Source: Lepidostoma basale
Lineage: Eukaryota; Arthropoda; Insecta; Trichoptera; Lepidostomatidae
Assembly: GCA_022606425.2 (NCBI GenBank)
Contig: JAHDVF020001024.1
Coordinates: forward strand, 372,001-436,000
DNA: 64,000 nucleotides
Direction: 5' to 3'
This document shows positions 8,756 through 18,020 of this stretch, one piece after another. The notes below the pieces were generated by a model. That model had not been told where the DNA came from, made no database searches, and saw only the letters and a program-made list of their open reading frames with translations. A program made the position numbers and the translations under genes. Numbering within the stretch: position 1 is the first letter of the stretch; each line of letters opens with the position of its first letter.

Positions 8756-10321
8756 ATGGCCGATTTTGCTGTACAGATGACCAATATCACAAAGCGTTTT
8801 GTTGGCTTAACAGCAAATAATGCAGTAACCATTGAAATAGAGAGGGGATCCATTCATGCTTTGCTAGGTGAAAATGGGGCGGGTAAATCAACCCTCATGT
8901 CTATATTATTTGGTTTGCAGCAGCCTGATGAAGGAACAATTAAAGTTTTTGGTCAGCAAGTAGTCATCAACAGCCCCAATGATGCAACAGCCTATGGTAT
9001 CGGTATGGTTCATCAGCACTTTAAATTAATTAATAGCTATAGCGTTACCGAAAATATCATATTAGGTCTCGAGCCTACTGATCGATGGGGGCACATCAGC
9101 TATACCGAAGCACGGCAAAGAATCACTAGGCTAAGCCAGCTATATGGGCTCGATGTTGACCCCGATGCAACGGTAGGTCAACTATCAGTAGGTATGCAGC
9201 AGCGAGTTGAAATTATAAAAACCCTTTATCGTGATGCTAATATTATTGTACTGGATGAACCTAGTGCCGTCCTTACCCCTCAAGAAATCGAGCAACTCTT
9301 AAAAATCATCCTTCGCCTCAAAGATGAGGGTAAAACAATTATTTTTATTACACACAAGTTAAAGGAAATTAAAGCCGTTGCGCAAAGGGTAAGTGTTATT
9401 AGAAGAGGAAAGCTCATTTCGACCGTTAATGTTGTCGACTGTAGCGAAGAAGAGCTTGCACAGATGATGGTGGGCCGACCGATTAAGCTTAATGTACAGA
9501 AAACCATCGCACGCCCAGGCCATGAGATCATCAAAGTTGAAAATCTTTGTGTGCGTAATAATAAGGGTACTTTACTCCTTAATAACATTAATCTCTCCAT
9601 TAGTCAGGGTGAAATAATGGGGATAGCAGGGATCGATGGTAACGGACAGAGTCAGCTTGTATTGGCACTCTATGGGCTTATTCCCGTAGAAAGTGGCCAT
9701 ATCTACTATATGGGTAAAGAGATTACGCATTGCACCGTAGCTGAGCGTATCAAAAGAGGAATGGCCTTAGTACCTGAGGACCGGCAACTTCAAGGAGTCA
9801 TTTTAGACTTTAGGCTAGATGAAAATGCCATTTTAAAGAGCTACCGCCATGATCCTTTTACAGGAAGAGCTGGATTTTTAAATTTTAAGGCCATGAGGGA
9901 AAATGCTGAGATGCTCATTAAAGCCTACGATGTACGCAGTGCTCGAGGATACTCGAGCAAAATGGGTGAGCTTTCGGGTGGTAACCAGCAGAAGATGATT
10001 CTTGCCCGTGAAATGGAAAGCGACAGTAATTTTTTGACCGTATGCCAGCCTACTCGCGGCTTAGATGTAGGCTCAATCGAATATATTCATCAACAAATTG
10101 TGCTAGAGCGTGATCGTAATGTAGCTGTTTTGCTTATTAGCTTTGAACTTGATGAAGTGATGAGCCTTTGTGACCGCATAGCGACCATATCGCATGGTAC
10201 GATCATTGATATCATCGATGCTGAGGATGCTGACAGCTATAAAATTGGTGCCATGATGGCCGGCTTTAAAAAAGAGCCAAGGGGTGAGCGAGATAATGCC
10301 AGTCTTAAGAGTCACGTGTAA
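8756..10321 (+). CDS. Nucleoside/simple-sugar ABC transporter ATPase (BmpA/Pnr type)
   Basis: A 521-residue duplicated ABC ATPase of the carbohydrate/nucleoside uptake class. Domain 1 has Walker A GENGAGKST (38-46), a signature LSVGMQQR and Walker B IIVLDEPSAVLTP. Domain 2 has a degenerate P-loop (GIDGNGQSQ), signature LSGGNQQK and CQPTRGLDVG, the usual asymmetry in this family. It energises the two permeases encoded next. By order it resembles spirochaetal purine nucleoside transporters (PnrC-like), but no BmpA/PnrA binding lipoprotein is adjacent. AGAGGA lies seven bases before ATG. Confidence 0.9.
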   Translation: MADFAVQMTNITKRFVGLTANNAVTIEIERGSIHALLGENGAGKSTLMSILFGLQQPDEGTIKVFGQQVVINSPNDATAYGIGMVHQHFKLINSYSVTENIILGLEPTDRWGHISYTEARQRITRLSQLYGLDVDPDATVGQLSVGMQQRVEIIKTLYRDANIIVLDEPSAVLTPQEIEQLLKIILRLKDEGKTIIFITHKLKEIKAVAQRVSVIRRGKLISTVNVVDCSEEELAQMMVGRPIKLNVQKTIARPGHEIIKVENLCVRNNKGTLLLNNINLSISQGEIMGIAGIDGNGQSQLVLALYGLIPVESGHIYYMGKEITHCTVAERIKRGMALVPEDRQLQGVILDFRLDENAILKSYRHDPFTGRAGFLNFKAMRENAEMLIKAYDVRSARGYSSKMGELSGGNQQKMILAREMESDSNFLTVCQPTRGLDVGSIEYIHQQIVLERDRNVAVLLISFELDEVMSLCDRIATISHGTIIDIIDAEDADSYKIGAMMAGFKKEPRGERDNASLKSHV

Positions 10322-11429
10322 AAAAGTAGTAGAAAAAGCGATACATATAGGCCTTAATCGTCCTGCTACTATCTCTGTTTTAGTAATTTTAATGGGTTTT
10401 TTAGCAGCAACCTTACTATTATTGATATCAGGAAGAGATCCTTCAGTGATGTATCAAGCACTCTTTCAAACGGTCACGGGCTACGATGAGCGTCGCGGAT
10501 CCTTCAATATTAGGTATATGGGTGAATGGTTGACGATTAGTACTCCCCTCATTTTATGTGGACTCTCTGTAGGCTTCGCACTAAAGGCAGGTCTTTTCAA
10601 TATAGGTGCGGAGGGCCAGTACATCATGGGTATGACCTTTGCCCAAATAGCCGCCTTTCATTTGCCTCCTGTTCCTTTTGTGCATGCTGCGGGGGCTTTG
10701 ATGATTGCAGCTCTTGTTGGTGCTCTTTGGGGAGGGCTTGTAGGCTATCTTAAGGGGAAATACAATGTTTCTGAGGTAGTATCAACCATTATGCTTAATT
10801 ACATCGCGCTCTATTTTAGTAGATGGATCACCCCCTTAACCATTGCTGGTACTAACAGCTACCGTACACCAAACTTCCCTGAAACCGTGACGATCAGTTC
10901 ATCTTTTTTAACATCTGTTACTAATAATTCACTGCTAAACTATGGCTTTTTTATTATGATCATCATGGTGGGGCTTTATTATCTCATCATTGAAAAAAGC
11001 AGTTGGGGATTCAGCCTAAAGGCAACGGGATCTAACCCCATTGCATCGCGTTTTTCGGGTATTTCAACGGTACGTTCATCTTCTACCAGTATGATGATTG
11101 CAGGAGCATTGGCTGCCTTAGCAGGTGCCATTGTGGCTCTAGGTAGCTTTACTTATGGACGCCTAATTTCATCACAGGATGGCTATGGCTTTAGTGGTAT
11201 TGCCGTGGCGCTAGTTGCTGGTGGCAATGCTCTCGCCATTTTTTTCTCTGGTCTTCTCTTTGGTATGCTCCAGAGCGCTCAAAGCCTCATGCAAAGCCGT
11301 AATATTCCTAAAGAGATATCTTTAATTATTAGCGGTCTTATTGTAATCTTTATAAGTTTCAGTCCTGCATTTAGAGGGTGGCTGACGACCATGAGTAAAA
11401 AGATTGAGAAAGAGGGCGGGGAAAAATAG
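10284..11429 (+). CDS. Nucleoside/simple-sugar ABC permease 1
   Basis: A 381-residue polytopic membrane protein of the BPD_transp_2 family, with GLFNIGAEGQYIMG near residue 108 and SGIAVALVAGGNALAI in the C-terminal half as family hallmarks. It has about eight to ten predicted membrane segments. The frame starts with GTG at 10284, inside the ATPase gene; ATG at 10296 with GGGGTGAG upstream is an equally likely start. Overlap with the ATPase gene and direct abutment to the second permease indicate one operon. Confidence 0.88.
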   Translation: MSEIMPVLRVTCKKVVEKAIHIGLNRPATISVLVILMGFLAATLLLLISGRDPSVMYQALFQTVTGYDERRGSFNIRYMGEWLTISTPLILCGLSVGFALKAGLFNIGAEGQYIMGMTFAQIAAFHLPPVPFVHAAGALMIAALVGALWGGLVGYLKGKYNVSEVVSTIMLNYIALYFSRWITPLTIAGTNSYRTPNFPETVTISSSFLTSVTNNSLLNYGFFIMIIMVGLYYLIIEKSSWGFSLKATGSNPIASRFSGISTVRSSSTSMMIAGALAALAGAIVALGSFTYGRLISSQDGYGFSGIAVALVAGGNALAIFFSGLLFGMLQSAQSLMQSRNIPKEISLIISGLIVIFISFSPAFRGWLTTMSKKIEKEGGEK

Positions 11430-12308
11430 ATGGATCTATTATGGGGTTTTATCCCCTCGTTTTTAATGATGAGTGCTCCTATCATGATTGTTGCCTTAGG
11501 CGGTCTTATTTGCGAGAAGAGTGGAATCGTTAATATCGCACTTGAGGGATTATTAAACATCGGAGCATTTGCTGCTGCTACGGTTCATGTTCTGCTCCAA
11601 GGATATGGGGCTATATCGATACCTGCTGCATTTGTTATTGCCATTATTAGTGCAACGATCTTTAGCAGTATTCATGCCTATGCCACGATTACCCACCGTG
11701 CTAATCAGATAATTAGTGGAACTGGCCTCAATTTATTATCACAAGGAACCACTATTTTTTTGTGTCAACTTATTTTTAAGGCAGAACGCACATTACCCTT
11801 TAATATGGGGCTACAACCAGGTTTTTTAGGACTCTATCCAACGGCCTATATTGCCGCTACTATATTGATATTAACATGGTATATTTTATATAAGAGACCA
11901 TTTGGCCTTAGATTACGTGCCTGTAGTGAGCACCCTGAGGCGGCACAAAGTGCTGGTATCAATGTCCCTAAAATGCAATATTTGGGAGTTTTAGCTTCGG
12001 GTGCTTTAGCGGGAGTTGCAGGAGCCTCCTTGGTGCTGACACAAACAATTCAATATACCGGTAGCCTTATTAATGGTAAAGGCTTTATTGCCCTAGCAGC
12101 TATTAGCTTTGGACAGTGGTTACCCAGAGGGGTTGCAGGTGCTAGTCTTCTTTTTGGCTGTGCTGTGGCTTTTTCTGTTTATGCTGAAAATTTTATAAAA
12201 TTTAATCTTTTTATCACACCAGAATTTTTTAATGCTATGCCCTATGCTATTACCTTTGGAGCTTTAGTCTTTTTTAGTATAAGAGATAGCAAGAAAAGAA
12301 CTATTTAA
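11430..12308 (+). CDS. Nucleoside/simple-sugar ABC permease 2
   Basis: A 292-residue BPD_transp_2 permease, partner of the previous gene and starting on the base after its stop codon. The conserved segment with S-G-I-V-N-I-A-L-E-G-L-L-N-I-G-A lies near residue 35 and I-A-L-A-A-I-S-F-G-Q-W-L-P near residue 220. Together with the other two subunits it forms the importer in the inner membrane; the solute-binding protein must be encoded elsewhere. Confidence 0.88.
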   Translation: MDLLWGFIPSFLMMSAPIMIVALGGLICEKSGIVNIALEGLLNIGAFAAATVHVLLQGYGAISIPAAFVIAIISATIFSSIHAYATITHRANQIISGTGLNLLSQGTTIFLCQLIFKAERTLPFNMGLQPGFLGLYPTAYIAATILILTWYILYKRPFGLRLRACSEHPEAAQSAGINVPKMQYLGVLASGALAGVAGASLVLTQTIQYTGSLINGKGFIALAAISFGQWLPRGVAGASLLFGCAVAFSVYAENFIKFNLFITPEFFNAMPYAITFGALVFFSIRDSKKRTI

Positions 12309-12324
12309 TCGTAAGGAATCAACA

Positions 12325-14274
12325 ATGAATATCAAAATATTAGAAGCTCTAGCACTTTCTGTCAGAACCTTGAGCATGGATAGTATTGAAAAGGCCGCAT
12401 CGGGTCACCCTGGAATGCCTATGGGTATGGCCGAGCTTGGAGCCCTCCTTTTTGGCGATATGATGAATTTTAATCCTGCCAATAAAAACTGGATTAACCG
12501 TGATCGGCTAGTTCTCTCCGCAGGTCATGGCTCAATATGGCTATACAGTCTTCTTCATTTAAGTGGCTATAATGTTACACTAGATGATCTTAAAAATTTT
12601 AGACAGCTAGGAAGTAAAACTCCAGGGCATCCTGAATATGGCCATACCGATGGTGTTGAAACAACAACGGGGCCATTGGGTGCAGGTATTGCCAACAGTG
12701 TAGGCTTTGCAATAGCACAGCTGATGTTAGCCGATAGGTTTAATACCCCTAGCCATAAAATTATTGACCACTACTGCTATGTGGTGGCTGGTGATGGTTG
12801 TTTGATGGAGGGTGTCAGTAGTGAGGCCAGTAGCTTAGCAGGCCACTTAGGGCTTGATCGGCTGATTATGTTTTACGATAGCAATCAAATTACGATTGAA
12901 GGATCAACAAGTTTAGCCCTTAGTGAAGATGTTGCACTTCGCTATAAAGCCTATGGCTGGAATGTTCTACATTGTAATGCCTATGACTTTGATGCCATGA
13001 GTAAAAACATCTTATTGGCCAAAAAAAATGTTGGCTCCCCCTCTTTAATTATCCTAGATAGTATTATTGCTCATGGTGCCCCGACCAAGGCGGGTAGTCA
13101 TCATAGCCATGGCTCCCCTCTAGGGGCAGATGAAATTAAACAATTTCGTGCAGCCAACCCCATAATAGATGGCCAAGATTTTTTTGTAGCGAGTAACGTG
13201 ATAGACTACATGTCTAAACGCAAAATTTCTTCAGCAGAAAAAGAGGAACGATGGCAAGCAATGTTTGATGAATGGGCTATCTGCCACCCAACCCTAAAAA
13301 AACAATGGGACCTATTATATCAAGATGAAGGCTCTATTCTCTCAACAATAGTGATGCCGACCTATCATGTGGGTGATAAAGTAGCAACACGTGTAGCAGG
13401 GGGTAAAGCTCTTAATAGCTTAAGCTATCATCTACCCTCCCTTATTGGAGGTTCTGCCGATCTCTCACCCAGTAATAATACAACAATTATAGGGGGGGGG
13501 GAGATCCAGAAAAATCAATTTGAAGGGCGTAATATTCATTTTGGTGTGAGAGAGCATGCCATGGGAAATATTGTTAATGGCATTAATATTTATGGCCCTT
13601 TTAGATGCTATGGCTCAACATTTTTGGTTTTTTCAGATTATATGAGACCTGCCATTCGACTAGCTGCTATCATGAAGATAGCCTCTATTTTTATTTTTAC
13701 ACACGACTCCATCTTTGTGGGAGAAGATGGTCCGACACATGAACCCATCGAGCAACTAGAATCACTGCGTCTTATTCCATCTCTTACCGTTTTACGTCCA
13801 GCTGATGCCGATGAAACCAATTGGGCATGGATGAAAGCCCTTAATAGTCGTAAGAGCCCCACCGTTATTGCTCTAAGTAGACAAAATATAGATGTTTTTG
13901 CCAAACCTAGTAACTGGGAATCCAAAGCAGACCAAGGGGGCTATCGAGTTCTTGATACAGAGTATCCAGAAATCATTATTTTTGCTACAGGATCGGAAGT
14001 AACCATGGCTCTTCAGGCAGCGTCACTAAGTAGTAAAGCAATTGAGGTAGTCTCTGTCACTAACCTAACCCAGCTTCTAAATAATGAAGACTACCTTTTA
14101 GAAATAGCCCCACCATCCATTAGACGTATAGCCGTGGAGGCAGGGGTAGGTAATGGCTGGTATCGTTTAACAGATGAGGTTCTATCAATTAACCAATTTG
14201 GTTATAGTGGTAAGGCTGATGATGTTGCTAAAATAATGGGGATGACGGCTCAAAATTTAGCAAGTATGCTCTAG
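12325..14274 (+). CDS. tkt: Transketolase
   Basis: A 649-residue thiamine-diphosphate enzyme moving two-carbon units in the pentose phosphate pathway. Seen: S-G-H-P-G-M-P near residue 26, GHG at 67-69, the ThDP/metal motif starting GDG at 156-158 and running to NQITIEG, and the pyrimidine-domain FGVREHAMGN. Length is normal for the family. It starts 17 bases after the permease stop with AAGGAA upstream, so it may be cotranscribed with the transporter. This fits ribose from imported nucleosides entering pentose phosphates. A run of ten G lies inside the gene at 13492-13501. Confidence 0.95.
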   Translation: MNIKILEALALSVRTLSMDSIEKAASGHPGMPMGMAELGALLFGDMMNFNPANKNWINRDRLVLSAGHGSIWLYSLLHLSGYNVTLDDLKNFRQLGSKTPGHPEYGHTDGVETTTGPLGAGIANSVGFAIAQLMLADRFNTPSHKIIDHYCYVVAGDGCLMEGVSSEASSLAGHLGLDRLIMFYDSNQITIEGSTSLALSEDVALRYKAYGWNVLHCNAYDFDAMSKNILLAKKNVGSPSLIILDSIIAHGAPTKAGSHHSHGSPLGADEIKQFRAANPIIDGQDFFVASNVIDYMSKRKISSAEKEERWQAMFDEWAICHPTLKKQWDLLYQDEGSILSTIVMPTYHVGDKVATRVAGGKALNSLSYHLPSLIGGSADLSPSNNTTIIGGGEIQKNQFEGRNIHFGVREHAMGNIVNGINIYGPFRCYGSTFLVFSDYMRPAIRLAAIMKIASIFIFTHDSIFVGEDGPTHEPIEQLESLRLIPSLTVLRPADADETNWAWMKALNSRKSPTVIALSRQNIDVFAKPSNWESKADQGGYRVLDTEYPEIIIFATGSEVTMALQAASLSSKAIEVVSVTNLTQLLNNEDYLLEIAPPSIRRIAVEAGVGNGWYRLTDEVLSINQFGYSGKADDVAKIMGMTAQNLASML

Positions 14275-14285
14275 ATTTTAAGTAG

Positions 14286-14307
14286 CAAAATAGATCTATC
14301 TATTTTT
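14286..14307. terminator. Possible bidirectional terminator between tkt and SpoIID gene
   Basis: A/T-rich inverted repeat CAAAATAGA-TCTA-TCTATTTTTG between the convergent tkt and SpoIID genes, overlapping the stop codon of the latter. No G/C core, so terminator activity is uncertain. Confidence 0.4.
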
Positions 14308-16356
14308 GTATGCTAACAGTGTCCCATTAGGGTAGTAAAATTTTAATATTTCGCGATAACCAAAGCCATCAGCTGCCATACCGGCAGCGCCACTTTGATC
14401 CATTCCAACACCATGTCCCCATCCTGCACTGTGGATAATAAAATATTCAACTCCACCATGTTTATCAAGCTTAAGATCAAATTTTACCAAGTTGGTGCGT
14501 AACCCACCCAGCCGACCTCTGATTCGGTCTCCACTAATTGTTGCAATCCCTTCTTTACCAATGGCATCTGCAATGGCAATTCTACCAGAAATACCTCTCT
14601 GACGTGGCACAATTGCTGTAATTTCTCCTACCTTTTTTTCACGGCTAACTCTCAACTGCATTTCGTAAGCATTAACCCACATACTACTTCTGAAGGCTGC
14701 TGGGGTATGAAATTTTGGCCAACTACTGTAGGTTAGCGGCCTCTCCTTAATCCAAAGGTTCATCTGCTGTAGAGGAATGAAATTATTTCTAACACTAATC
14801 TTTTTATCAGGAACAGCCTCATGCTCATGCCCACGGCGGTCATTCCATATTACACTTCCTTTCTCTGTATAGGCCCCATTATTTGCACTGTAATAAGTAA
14901 TCATCACCTTTCTATTCTTCACATCCTCATAGATCAGCTCTCCCTGTGTATCATTAACAGCCTTGGTTGTTCTAGCATCCTCTCCCCTAACTCCGGTATA
15001 GGCGTGACTGACAATTGAACCATAAAGATCAAAGCCTCTACTACGGTAGGTACCAAGTTGAGCGACGGTAAAACTTCTTGCTGCTACCGCTTGAGCCTTG
15101 AGAGCCTCAGAAGGCCAGTAAGCAGGAATCTCTGAAGGGACAACCGAATAGAGGTACTCCTCCATTTCTAAAATATTAACAAGGGTTAATGCATTATTTC
15201 GACTTAGAAACTCAAAATCACCGCGGTAGATACGGTCAACAGTGCCTGCAAAAAAATAGCCCGAACCATTAACAATGTCAAAAACTGCTGTTGTCAGTTT
15301 TTGGTTATCATAACTAAGCTTAATATCGGCTGAACTACGGAAAATAAGATGGTCATCCCGATCTCGAATAGTCATCTGACCATTTTTTTGCCGTTTTATG
15401 GATAGTAAATCACCTGCTTTACCTTGATAAAAGGCCACCCCACTAGAAAGAGTATAATCTCCTCCGGTTTTTATCGAAATCTCCTCGACTTTTTCTACAA
15501 TTCCAATACGCACAAGGATTCTATCCTTAGCATCTACCGAAGAAAAATGGTCAACTGGCAGGGGAGTCATTTTATCCTTACGATTAGTACGTTGATCTTG
15601 CTCTTTTTTAAGATCCGAGGGATGCGCCTTATTGATACGATTAATCGCATCTTTAATCATCTGAGACTCACCCAAATTACTACGTGCACGGTAGAGTACA
15701 GATAGAGCCCGTTGGTAATCTCCATTTAGCTCATAAGCAAGGCCTAAATCATAAAGAGCCATCGTAAAATTGGGTTCAATTTTAAGGCATTCATTAAATT
15801 CATTAATAGCCTCTCGATATTTCTTTTTTTTGGCATATATTTTCCCTCTAAAGTAGGCAGCTTCTGCCATGTAAGGATTAATTTTTTGTGCTTTAGTAAA
15901 AAAAAGAAGAGCTCGTTCATGATGTCCTTCATCGTAATCCATTAAACCTAGGTAAAAAAGATTTTCACTATCTCCTTGATTAATAGGGAGAAGCTGCTTA
16001 GCAATATTAAATCGATGTGCCTGAATGGCGGTGATAAAGTAGTATTTTTTATACTCCTCTTTTCCAGGGTAGAGCTCATAAAGTCTACCATACCAGTCCA
16101 AGGCATCAAAAACTTGACCAACCTCTTTATGCATGGCTGCCAACTCTAAATAGGACTCTTCATGTCGATTACTTTGAATAAGTTCTAGATGGATTGCCAT
16201 CGCCTGCTCAACTTTCCCGCTATAATAGAGCTGTGTAGCAAGATTAAACTGCTTCTGCAACTCACGTTTACCCGCCGCTTTTTTGTTAATCTCTTGGGAT
16301 GCTAACTGGCTTAAAGTAATCATTAAAGATAGCATCACCAACAGATTTTTTTTCAA
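14296..16356 (-). CDS. TPR protein with SpoIID/LytB domain
   Basis: A 686-residue exported protein. It has a signal peptide (residues 1-20), several TPR-like helical repeats (about 30-245) and a SpoIID/LytB domain (about 370-686) with W-P-S-E-A-L-K-A-Q-A-V-A-A-R-S-F and GWGHGVGMDQSGAAGMA near the end. SpoIID-family proteins are peptidoglycan lytic transglycosylases or their activators; outside sporulators they act in envelope remodelling. It overlaps the upstream thioredoxin-like gene by four bases (ATGA), so the two are coupled. Confidence 0.85.
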   Translation of the reverse strand: MKKNLLVMLSLMITLSQLASQEINKKAAGKRELQKQFNLATQLYYSGKVEQAMAIHLELIQSNRHEESYLELAAMHKEVGQVFDALDWYGRLYELYPGKEEYKKYYFITAIQAHRFNIAKQLLPINQGDSENLFYLGLMDYDEGHHERALLFFTKAQKINPYMAEAAYFRGKIYAKKKKYREAINEFNECLKIEPNFTMALYDLGLAYELNGDYQRALSVLYRARSNLGESQMIKDAINRINKAHPSDLKKEQDQRTNRKDKMTPLPVDHFSSVDAKDRILVRIGIVEKVEEISIKTGGDYTLSSGVAFYQGKAGDLLSIKRQKNGQMTIRDRDDHLIFRSSADIKLSYDNQKLTTAVFDIVNGSGYFFAGTVDRIYRGDFEFLSRNNALTLVNILEMEEYLYSVVPSEIPAYWPSEALKAQAVAARSFTVAQLGTYRSRGFDLYGSIVSHAYTGVRGEDARTTKAVNDTQGELIYEDVKNRKVMITYYSANNGAYTEKGSVIWNDRRGHEHEAVPDKKISVRNNFIPLQQMNLWIKERPLTYSSWPKFHTPAAFRSSMWVNAYEMQLRVSREKKVGEITAIVPRQRGISGRIAIADAIGKEGIATISGDRIRGRLGGLRTNLVKFDLKLDKHGGVEYFIIHSAGWGHGVGMDQSGAAGMAADGFGYREILKFYYPNGTLLAYKNR

Positions 16357-16694
16357 TTACTACTCATCCTTTCTTTAAATTGTTCATGACTGATATAGTT
16401 GCAGTCGCCTATTAGTTTTCCTTCCCGATAAAAACGTACATAAGGTACCTGCTCATTGAGCCAAACGGTTTCTTTAAACTTCTTGAATTCATCAAAATTA
16501 TCCGCTTTATCGTAAATGAAAAAGTAGATATGACTTTGATCTTCATGGGCTAAATAGCTCTGCATGTTATGCCAATCGGAACACCAGCTCTGACTAAAAA
16601 TTACAGCCACAGTCGCTTTGTTACCAATCATATCGGTACTTACCTCTTTATTCTTAATTACATCATTACTTTGCTCTAAACTTAATTCATGCAT
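16353..16694 (-). CDS. Thioredoxin-fold protein with a single active-site cysteine
   Basis: A 113-residue protein with a thioredoxin-like pattern: a strand ending V-A-V-I-F-S-Q-S-W-C-S-D-W near residue 38 and a Q-V-P-Y-V-R-F-Y cis-proline segment near residue 82. The usual CxxC is reduced to C-S-D-W, so a classical dithiol reaction is unlikely; bacillithiol-type, monothiol or non-catalytic roles are possible. AAGGAG lies seven bases before ATG 16694. It is the first gene before the SpoIID protein. Confidence 0.72.
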   Translation of the reverse strand: MHELSLEQSNDVIKNKEVSTDMIGNKATVAVIFSQSWCSDWHNMQSYLAHEDQSHIYFFIYDKADNFDEFKKFKETVWLNEQVPYVRFYREGKLIGDCNYISHEQFKERMSSN

Positions 16695-16731
16695 ATAAAA
16701 CTCCTTATTGATTATATTTGTGTGTTGTCTG

Positions 16732-16760
16732 AATATAAAAATTTTAAACTAGAAAATCAA
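16732..16760 (-). promoter_or_regulatory. Putative promoter of the thioredoxin-like/SpoIID pair
   Basis: On the minus strand TTGATT (16760-16755) and TATATT (16737-16732) are 17 bases apart, ending about 38 bases before the start codon. The -35 box overlaps the last codons of the SPL-family gene. A second TATAAT lies at 16716-16711. Confidence 0.45.
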
Positions 16761-17974
16761 CGACTTTTAGCCCTATCCTCCATTCCTTCTATTTTTTGGC
16801 GGTATGCTTTAAACATCTGCTCTTCAAAAACAGTATTGTTTTCATATTCATAGCCTAAAATTGGTAACCACAGCCTCTCATCCTCCATACACAGATAGAA
16901 AAAAATCTCTTTATCCCACCCACCTACCCTAAAACTATCCATCACGCTGCTAAATAGTTGATGTTTTAATTCAAAAGGTAAACTATATTTACCCGCACAC
17001 TCGGTAAGTGGTAGCTTTAAAATATTGGTCTTGATAGATCCAGAGCGCAAATGCTTAAGATTAGCCTTGCTAAATGTTAATGTACCTAGGCTAATAAACG
17101 CTATTTGATGGGGGTCAAACTGAGCCATGATTCTTTCGATCATCTGCTGGTAGGCCAGCTCATATCCTTCAAAAGGAATAATGGGATGAAGGTGAAAGGC
17201 CACTAAAGCCCCTTTTTCAACCATTTGCTGTGCTGCATCTAGCCGTTGCTCTAATGTAGCCGTTAATCCTTCCCACGCATCAATCGCCACTTGAGGATTG
17301 ACCGACCAGCTAAAAATCATATTTTTAGCTAGCTCTTTATTTAAAAAAGAGCTAATATTACTGGCTTTAGATTTAAATTCAAGGATTAGATTATTGGGAT
17401 AGCGTTTAGCAAAAGTGATCAGTGCATCGGCATCGCTGCTGCTACAATAAAGGAGACTATCCGATGCTTGTCCCGTACCAATATGATGATTCTGGCTAAG
17501 ATCAAGCTCTAACTCCTCAAGCCGTGCCATTAAATTGTTTGGCAGCCTTACATTACTAGGTCCACCATAGAAGGTAGGTATAGCACAATAGGCACAAGCA
17601 AAACCACATCCTTGAGCCGTATCAAGTGTTTTAAGTCCACAGCAGCGTGTTTTAACGCTACTAACAGGGCAATGACCCAAAATGGTAGGGGGATACTCAA
17701 CATGACTAATCGTCGTACTATTAGTCATGCTGCTTTTAATAGGGCTCAGTAGCTTATTCTGCTCATCCGTATAGAAACTGAGCAGACTTCTATAGCCTAA
17801 AGCCAGAGCAGCAGCATAATCTACTTGCCACATCATGGCATCGGTTACCATCAGGCACATCATCCGTAACTCTTGAAAACTAAGTGTCTCATCCCTACAA
17901 ATCAACTGCTGATCAATCGTTGAAAGTTGTTTAAACATAGCTAGTTCTTGTAGCTTCTCTATTTTTTTATTCAT
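16757..17974 (-). CDS. SPL-family radical SAM protein (spore photoproduct lyase-like)
   Basis: A 405-residue radical SAM enzyme. The iron-sulfur motif is C-G-F-A-C-A-Y-C (Cx3Cx2C) near residue 125, preceded by G-L-K-T-L-D-T-A-Q-G. The Cx3Cx2C in a mid-protein barrel, the HLHPIIPFEGYE segment and the length match the spore photoproduct lyase family, which repairs thymine dimers in spores. The homologue here would have another substrate or a general UV-repair role. GTG 17983 is in frame; ATG 17974 is preferred but has only a weak ribosome site. Confidence 0.75.
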   Translation of the reverse strand: MNKKIEKLQELAMFKQLSTIDQQLICRDETLSFQELRMMCLMVTDAMMWQVDYAAALALGYRSLLSFYTDEQNKLLSPIKSSMTNSTTISHVEYPPTILGHCPVSSVKTRCCGLKTLDTAQGCGFACAYCAIPTFYGGPSNVRLPNNLMARLEELELDLSQNHHIGTGQASDSLLYCSSSDADALITFAKRYPNNLILEFKSKASNISSFLNKELAKNMIFSWSVNPQVAIDAWEGLTATLEQRLDAAQQMVEKGALVAFHLHPIIPFEGYELAYQQMIERIMAQFDPHQIAFISLGTLTFSKANLKHLRSGSIKTNILKLPLTECAGKYSLPFELKHQLFSSVMDSFRVGGWDKEIFFYLCMEDERLWLPILGYEYENNTVFEEQMFKAYRQKIEGMEDRAKSR

Positions 17975-17983
17975 TATCTTCAC

Positions 17984-18014
17984 TTGACATTTTATGCGAT
18001 TTTAATATTATAAT
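17984..18014 (+). promoter_or_regulatory. Promoter immediately before the NlpC/P60 start codon
   Basis: TTGACA at 17984-17989 with TATTAT at 18006-18011 (16-base spacer) or TATAAT at 18009-18014 (19-base spacer). The ATG at 18021 follows six to nine bases after the -10 box, leaving no room for a ribosome binding site. Confidence 0.62.
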
Positions 18015-18020
18015 GACTCT

